Positions 58,501 to 64,000 of a stretch of 64,000 nt of DNA are shown here, piece after piece; position 1 is the first letter of the stretch, and every line of letters begins with the position of its first letter. Under the pieces are notes generated by a model. The model was not told the DNA's origin, ran no database searches, and worked only from the letters and a program-made list of their open reading frames with translations. The stretch spans positions 234,229-298,228 of the forward strand of contig QJNS01000077.1 in the NCBI GenBank assembly GCA_004154925.1, given 5' to 3'. Position numbers and translations under genes: made by a program. This stretch comes from Monosporascus cannonballus. Lineage: Eukaryota > Ascomycota > Sordariomycetes > Xylariales.

Positions 58501-59454
58501 AATTCTGCTCACTTTTTCTTAAGCGAAGAACGAGATTGATGCGAGTCAAGTCTTATTTGTATCCAAGTGATACAAGGATAACCCTTTAAGAGGGCTTGGA
58601 CGAGTATCCTTATACCGACCAGCAAACCATATTATTCGCCGTCACCCAACCGCGCACGCCGAGGGTCCGCGACAGGAGTTGTTCTTTGGTGTCAGCAAGC
58701 AACAGACGGGTTCTGCCAAACGCTTGTTCATCCACTTCAGCTTCTGCAGACCAGCCGAGAGAGTTGCCTGCCGGAATCAGCAACCACTATTCTCATCTTG
58801 ACTAAGTGCGTCACGGCAAGCTCATCGCCGGCTGCCAGAGCATTCACCAAACCGAATTGGAAATAGAAGCGGGCCAGATTCTCAGTTCGGCATTATTAAG
58901 ATACCATTGCTGCGTGACTTTGGGTTGCAGCAGCCATCTCCACCTCCTCGCTTGTCATAGGCTCCAACTGTCTCGGGAGAGCCCACCTACCTTCCAAATC
59001 AGGGTAACATCCTGTGCCCACCCAAAACGGAAGTAGGCACACAAATAGTCACGATTCAGCAGCACACGGTGGGACACAGGTGCAGCGTGCCGTCGTCAGC
59101 ATCACCTCCTCTGGACGGACATTAGGTTGTCACACGCCCATTGTGCGCTAAATCACATCTGACGGACGTGGAATTCTGCGGGTGGTATATCGCAGTGTCT
59201 TTTACAGATTTAACTGAAGGCTCAAGTTCTTTTGGTTCTCGGCTAAGGACCTCATCCGGGATCCTTTCCATAAAGCCGGTACGGCACCCCAGCGCATCTC
59301 CCCACCCCATCTCCCCGGACTTACTACTACGTAGTAAAACTACCAGATCCCTTCCGTTTTCGGAAGCTTACCCATCTTGCCAACAGGCAACTTTGCTTGT
59401 TTGCCCCGGCCTAGATACTGAACAAAAAGTAGTAAATCGCCAGCACCGATCAAG
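55566..59454. other. Gene-free stretch, about 3.9 kb
   Basis: No exon chain or family was recognised on either strand. The stretch 58070-58220 is CT-rich on the plus strand and resembles a promoter or leader, but lies 1.2 kb before the next ATG; it might be the start of a spliced 5' UTR of the 59455 gene. Confidence 0.45.
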
Positions 59455-60342
59455 ATGTCGTTAGCTCGCGCTCTCACCGCAAGGCGCTCGAAACAGCCCT
59501 CGACCGATATGGGTATCATGCCCCAACGGAGCAACACCGTGAAAGGCCATGCGTACTCGGGATCTATTCGCCACAAGATCTCGAGTCCCGTGGAGCTCAC
59601 GCATACGACAAATATGCTCGCGTATAATGCCCCCGACTTGTACCCTCAGTCGGCATCTTCAACCACTTCCAGGTCTGATGATGAATCGGAAAGCCCACGT
59701 ACGAGCTCGTCGTCAGCGCCAACCAGTCCAGATATATCATCAGTGGATGATCGGTCCGAGTTGCCGGGAACCAACCATCTGTCATGCTACTTTACGGTTC
59801 CGGGCCAGAAACTACCCGCAATTGACAGCGAACCTCCTGTAATCCCGAAACGCTCCCCTTCTCACACCAAGCAGGCATCGTTCGAACGGTTGATGAACAG
59901 GCCACCCCGACCACCCCACCAGTCAGGTAACTCGGTGTCCACGAAGGCCAGCTTTGGCCTTTCACGCTCATCGTCTACTCCGACAAAAGCTCCTGCGGCC
60001 TCGGCTTCGCTGTCTCGCAAAGGCTCTATCTCTTCTCTTCCCTCGACTTCCTCCTTCACTTCGCCAGTAGCGACACGTTCAAGCCCTAGTCACCGCAAGG
60101 CGGCTGGGCGCATTGAGAACAAGCATCCGTTTGGCCCCGAATTGGCACAGGTCACGGAGATTGCAGAGGATTATGGCGTCAAGGAGAAATTATCCGTCAT
60201 CGATGAGGAGGAGCAGGAGCTCATTTCTCGAGGACTCTACAGGTTCCGGCCCGAGGACTACTTGTCCGAGATCCAAGGGTTATTCTCGACCTTTTTCAGG
60301 TCGGAGCCCACTACCCAAGTACAAGAGCCAGTTTGGATCTGA
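59455..60342 (+). CDS. Conserved fungal protein of unknown function, 295 aa
   Basis: Single exon starting in AAGATGTCG context. The N-terminal and middle parts are Ser/Pro/Thr-rich and basic (RPPRPPHQSGNS, SSLPSTSSFTSPVATRSSPS), probably disordered with many potential phosphosites. The C-terminal 75 residues look structured: ENKHPFGPELAQVTEIAEDYG, then a Glu-rich DEEEQELISRGLYRFRPEDYLSEIQGLFSTFF. I recall similar C-terminal blocks in hypothetical proteins of filamentous fungi but no function. The ordered C-terminus after a disordered basic half suggests an adaptor-type protein, which is inference only. No signal peptide or membrane segment. Confidence 0.75.
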   Translation: MSLARALTARRSKQPSTDMGIMPQRSNTVKGHAYSGSIRHKISSPVELTHTTNMLAYNAPDLYPQSASSTTSRSDDESESPRTSSSSAPTSPDISSVDDRSELPGTNHLSCYFTVPGQKLPAIDSEPPVIPKRSPSHTKQASFERLMNRPPRPPHQSGNSVSTKASFGLSRSSSTPTKAPAASASLSRKGSISSLPSTSSFTSPVATRSSPSHRKAAGRIENKHPFGPELAQVTEIAEDYGVKEKLSVIDEEEQELISRGLYRFRPEDYLSEIQGLFSTFFRSEPTTQVQEPVWI

Positions 60343-61609
60343 TAGCCGCCGCGTTCAGGTTATGAATTTTCGGCATCCTGGGGCTCTGACCTTCAGGGCA
60401 ACCTCTTCCTTTCATTTTTCCTACGACGTTTCCATTGTACATATTTGGACAACCGTTCCGAGTTGCGCACAAACCGCCGAACCTTCTTGGGCTCGGCACA
60501 TAGACCTTACCCTCCAGCCCTACGGACTGAAGTGGACAGGAGTGGATATGATGATGATGAGGGCTCTGCAGGGATGGCTACAGGGCATCAAAGGCGTTTC
60601 AAGGCATATTTTGCGGTTGGCGGATTGATACCAGGACACCCCCTCGCTTTCGAAGGCGACGATTCCGTTCATTTTGTTTCGAGCTACTTGGCGGCGATAA
60701 TCATACAAAATTTGAAGGATTGGACTATTTAAAGACGGTGGAAGCTAGGTACGGCCAGCAATGGCAACGACACTCGTTTCTTTTGTTCGCGTAAGCAGGT
60801 GGAAGGGCTTCGAGAGCTAGACGAACAGAGAAATTACCTGAATAAAGATCGAACTAAACTTTTGCGATGACCTTTTCTACGTCGCAATGCGACCCGATAG
60901 CATGCGATCTGAAAACATTCTGGCGGCGCAGCTGCATTCCCCAGATGCGACCACAGCATAGTTCTACGTCGGCTGGACCGGGATGCTGAACACCGTGCGT
61001 GACACAAGGCCGAACAATTTCTTACACTCCTTCGCAAACAATTTTACGCGGTCTTACCACCAGCTAACGACGACCTCTAAAGCGTGCCATGTATCCGTAG
61101 CTCTATTGCATCGCCGAACTGTAATGCGGCGTTAGATCAGCGTCCATGTCGAGTACATGGGTAGGCGCGTCCAACTCCTCCGCCTAGAGAAGTGCCGATC
61201 AAGGTAGTAAATTCCCCGGAGCTATGTGGGTTTGGCTATTACCGACAGTACCTGGGGTGGGTTCCAAATACGCGGGTACCGCGGCCCCGCCGCATCCACC
61301 AATAATATGTATGGATGTAATTATAGACAATCCGGAACGACGGGCGTCTGAGGCGCCCTACCGGGAGATGGCTGTCTATCTGCCTGTCGGCATTAAACGA
61401 GTTCTGTTTCGGACGGGAATTTCTGCTCTAAGCTAATCGTGCTGCGCTGAGAATGGACGTTTGGGGTATTGCATATTATTGCCATACTGGGGGGGCTGCA
61501 ACACTGACTATTGACATAAACTGGAAGTGCCAGCAACGGCTATTGACGTACTGGAATGCAAAGCGTTCCCGTTTGCGGTTCGGTCGGCAGCTACACTAAT
61601 CGGTCAATT
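60343..61609. other. Gene-free stretch
   Basis: About 1.3 kb between the 295-aa protein gene and the MITE-like element. It probably contains the 3' UTR of the gene at its left end. No motifs or repeats noticed. Confidence 0.45.
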
Positions 61610-62035
61610 GGAACCGTGCACCCACCTATTTCTTACCAAAACATAGGCTTTTTACACCGGATATAATAATACAAATAAATTAAATAAAATTAAGCAAAAA
61701 CAATAACTTCATAGAACTTTGATTAATTTAACTATATTTTATATAATGCGTTAAGTATTATAATAAATGCTGAAATTATCGTTACGAAAATATTACTTTA
61801 CGTATTATTATATAGAATTTGAGATTTTTACTATGTAAAGGGTTAATACGACGTAAAATTTTACTTTCTATTAGTAGATAATATAATTAAAATGTTAATT
61901 AACTATAAAAACAAAACATTTATATATTAATTTATGCATAGATATTCCCCTGTTATTTTTACTATTTTCCTGTAATTTATTATAATAAAGTGAACATGGT
62001 ATGTTTAGGTGAGAAATCGGCCAGTGCACGGTTCC
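61610..62035. mobile_element. MITE-like element: 36-bp terminal inverted repeats, ATT target duplication, AT-rich core
   Basis: The ends 61610-61645 and 62000-62035 are inverted repeats: both begin GGAACCGTGCAC (read inward), share ATTTCT, then ACC and AAACATA, about 30 of 36 positions equal. ATT stands directly outside both ends (61607-61609 and 62036-62038), as a 3-bp target-site duplication would. The 426-bp element has no coding capacity; its core (about 61660-61990) is very AT-rich, unlike all neighbouring DNA. Size, inverted repeats and target duplication fit a non-autonomous DNA transposon. A 3-bp duplication suggests the PIF/Harbinger group, but those prefer TWA, so the superfamily is open. 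The AT-rich core could be original or produced by RIP. Confidence 0.82.
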
Positions 62036-63611
62036 ATTTGGTCTCCAAGTGCAACTTGACTGGGCTGAGGAATATATTGGACGGAAGGAAAGATGTCGTC
62101 AGCCAGCGCCCCCGACGGCCCGACCAAGACGTGCTTAATGCATACTGGACATACTTAGATGGGGCACCAGTCCGCCACATTTGCAGCCACCGAAGCGCCG
62201 AGTGGTCGGTCGATGAGTTCTAGAAGACAAGAGCGAACATGCAGCGTATGTACGGAGTGCCGTGTCAACCCGGGCCTGCGGACTGTGGCTTGCTTGCTTG
62301 CTGGCTTGCACAACATACAGCGGTGCACGGGGCAGGATCGCAGGTCGCACGTTCGATCCATTACCCACCCTCATATTTGCTGCCCCCTTGGGCCTCCGTC
62401 GCTTGATAACTTACTTGTCCGTACTAATTATTTCCGGGCTGATGGAAATTCGTGTCCCAGTGCGTGGGGTCGGGCGTCTCTTGACGTACAGGCCTACGTG
62501 GGTATCTACGCACTGTTGCTGGCTGACGCTGGCTGGCGCTGACCGCGGTTGGATAGTTGGAAGAGCCGTGTGGGACAGAATAGATATACCTACCGTACGG
62601 ACTGAGTCTGGTCGCCTCGATGAGAAGGCGGCTGGTCCTTTGTGCCCGTACGCCTCGAGCTGGGTGGAGTTTAACGTGTTCTAGCCCATGCGTCATTCCC
62701 AAGTGAATTCCAAGAGACCGATGTATCCAACTACCTGGTGGTGCACAGCTACCCAATGCGCGACAGAGCCCCATCCTGTTTTTCCGTCGTCGGTTGTGCG
62801 CAGTCAGCCCATCCGTATCTGGCCTTAATTAGCGAGAACGCGGCTCGAGGCGTCACCACCGACGCCGCGCGCAACCAACCAGCCCCTCAATCAGCCGCGG
62901 GCGGGTGTCCGTCCCCAGTGGCTGGCGTGGGGGGTTACCCAGGAAGTGGAATGAAACCGGGCTCCCCGAAACAAGGCGAACTGGACTCCTCCACTCGCTC
63001 TCTCTCTCTATTTCCTTATTAGTTCTCGTGAAGAAGAAGCACGAGTCGGTGCTGTTAGTCGTTTGCGTAAACCCTCATCGTATGCCCATCACCGCGAGGG
63101 AGTGTCTATTTGTAAAAGGAAAGATTGAAGATAGCCTCGCCCCCTTGGGTAAGGAGATATCCCCGTCATCTCTAGCCCGATAAAGACGCTTTAAGTGGTG
63201 AAGGACGGCACAAACGATCAAGACTGGCCAACGCGGCTATGAAACGCATACAATATCATCACGCTCTACATCGAATAGCAGCGCACCTGTCAAGCTGGTC
63301 TGAGGTCTCCAAGTCGGAACAATTTAGACTTACCGGCAAAGCCATCCCTTCTTTCACGACCGTAGAAGGCATGTTCATTTCATCCGAGGCAAACAGGTGG
63401 CATCATTATCTGTTAAGTGCCTCAGGATGAAACTACTTTGGTCGAAATCACACTAAGCCGTATTTCATGGTTAGGTGATCTTTAAATACGATAATTACCG
63501 ATAATGATAATAGCACCGGGTTATCTATCTAAGTTGCCCCAGCAGACCAGGAAGTAAGGAGACAAGGAGTTCATTAGCCCGGCCAGAAACGCGGCCACTA
63601 TGGATAGCGGG

Positions 63612-63658
<47 letters not shown>

Positions 63659-64000
63659 AGCGGGAATCCCCCCCCCCCCCGCGGAAAGCCCCTAAGAGGA
63701 GCCGCTAGCCTCACAATTTGGTCAGCCCAAGGAGCGGGATCCAGAAAAACCAATGAGCTTAACGCGGACTCGCTTGCGTCAGCTCTTTCCCTTCCATTTC
63801 GGACGCCGCGTTCTCATCTCCTGCCCCGTATCCCTCTTCTCACTCCCACCCCCAACCGCAATGGGAAGTTACACAACGAGACGCGGCGGCCCGTAGGTAC
63901 CTAGCCCAACGAACCAAAGAGAACTCCTTCCGCTTACGTGCACGCGGATCCCCCGAGAGAGGAATCGACGAATGTAGCAACGTTACCGCCGGGTCGGCAA
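62036..64000. other. Gene-free stretch to the window end
   Basis: About 2 kb. Frames such as 62262-62684 have no recognised motif. TGCTTGCTTGCTGGCTTGC-type repeats are near 62288-62310. The last 240 bp (from 63770) are pyrimidine-rich with ATGGGAAGTTACACAACGAG at 63862, followed by GTAGGTACC, which could be a first exon and donor of a gene running out of the window; too little is visible to call it. Confidence 0.4.
63602..63681. other. 44-G run with short repeated flank and C run (collapsed artefact)
   Basis: GATAGCGGGCC is followed by 44 G (63614-63657), then TAGCGGGAATC and about 11 C. TAGCGGG thus occurs on both sides of the G run, and a C run follows the second copy, the same order as at the two N gaps but joined without N. 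Confidence 0.7.

Noticed and set aside
61660..61990. AT-rich block considered as a nuclear copy of mitochondrial DNA
   Set aside because: It is bounded by matching inverted repeats and an ATT duplication, which a mitochondrial insertion would not show.
62330..62370. CGTTCGATCC considered as a tRNA T-arm
   Set aside because: No stem pairing and no cloverleaf around it.
63862..63900. Possible first exon ATGGGAAGTTAC.. followed by GTAGGTACC
   Set aside because: Only about ten codons, no second exon inside the window and no recognisable protein start.

Overview
The window is nuclear DNA of a filamentous ascomycete (Pezizomycotina, most likely Sordariomycetes). The basis is short GT..AG introns (mostly 45-200 bp) with CTRAC-type branch points, GC-ending codons, monocistronic genes and the protein set itself. 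Sixteen protein-coding genes can be supported; I see no tRNA, rRNA, CRISPR array or prokaryotic operon.

Layout. 1-151: 5' part of TMA7 (minus), cut by the window edge. 951-4001: PRP4-type splicing kinase (plus). 4002-13020: a 9 kb tract without a recognisable gene. 13533-15081: Ran1-like Ser/Thr kinase (plus). 15082-21759: a second gene-free tract. 21760-22098: small secreted proline-rich protein (minus). 23954-25265: CitE-like lyase (plus). 25461-28343: 927-aa conserved fungal protein of unknown function (minus). 31885-32716: glycine-rich RRM protein (plus). 33335-34642: ChaC-type gamma-glutamylcyclotransferase (minus), rebuilt from four exons across an assembly gap. 36621-37992: penta-EF-hand protein (plus). 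38669-40336: UlaG-like metallo-beta-lactamase-fold protein with altered metal motifs (minus). 44171-45780: C2H2-like/RING-like zinc protein (plus). 47106-48741: Tls1/C9orf78 splicing protein (minus). 49229-49886: acylphosphatase (plus). 50175-53123: PRP16 DEAH helicase (minus). 53884-55565: PWP1 WD40 protein (plus). 59455-60342: 295-aa conserved unknown (plus). 55566-59454 and 60343-64000 carry no other gene, but 61610-62035 is a 426-bp AT-rich element with terminal inverted repeats and an ATT target duplication, that is, a MITE-like transposon.

Functional themes. Three genes (PRP4 kinase, Tls1, PRP16) act on the spliceosome. PWP1 and TMA7 belong to ribosome biogenesis and translation. ChaC, acylphosphatase and the CitE-like lyase are small-molecule housekeeping enzymes. 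From 13.5 kb onward genes alternate strand almost perfectly, giving convergent and divergent pairs. Three divergent promoters carry palindromes of the TACCTAGGTA / TAGGTACCTA kind.

Sequence quality. Runs of 32-66 G or C at 20715, 34146, 53370 and 63614 look like sequencing or assembly artefacts. At the two N gaps the unique flank is present twice, once clean and once error-ridden, so the gaps are probably spurious.
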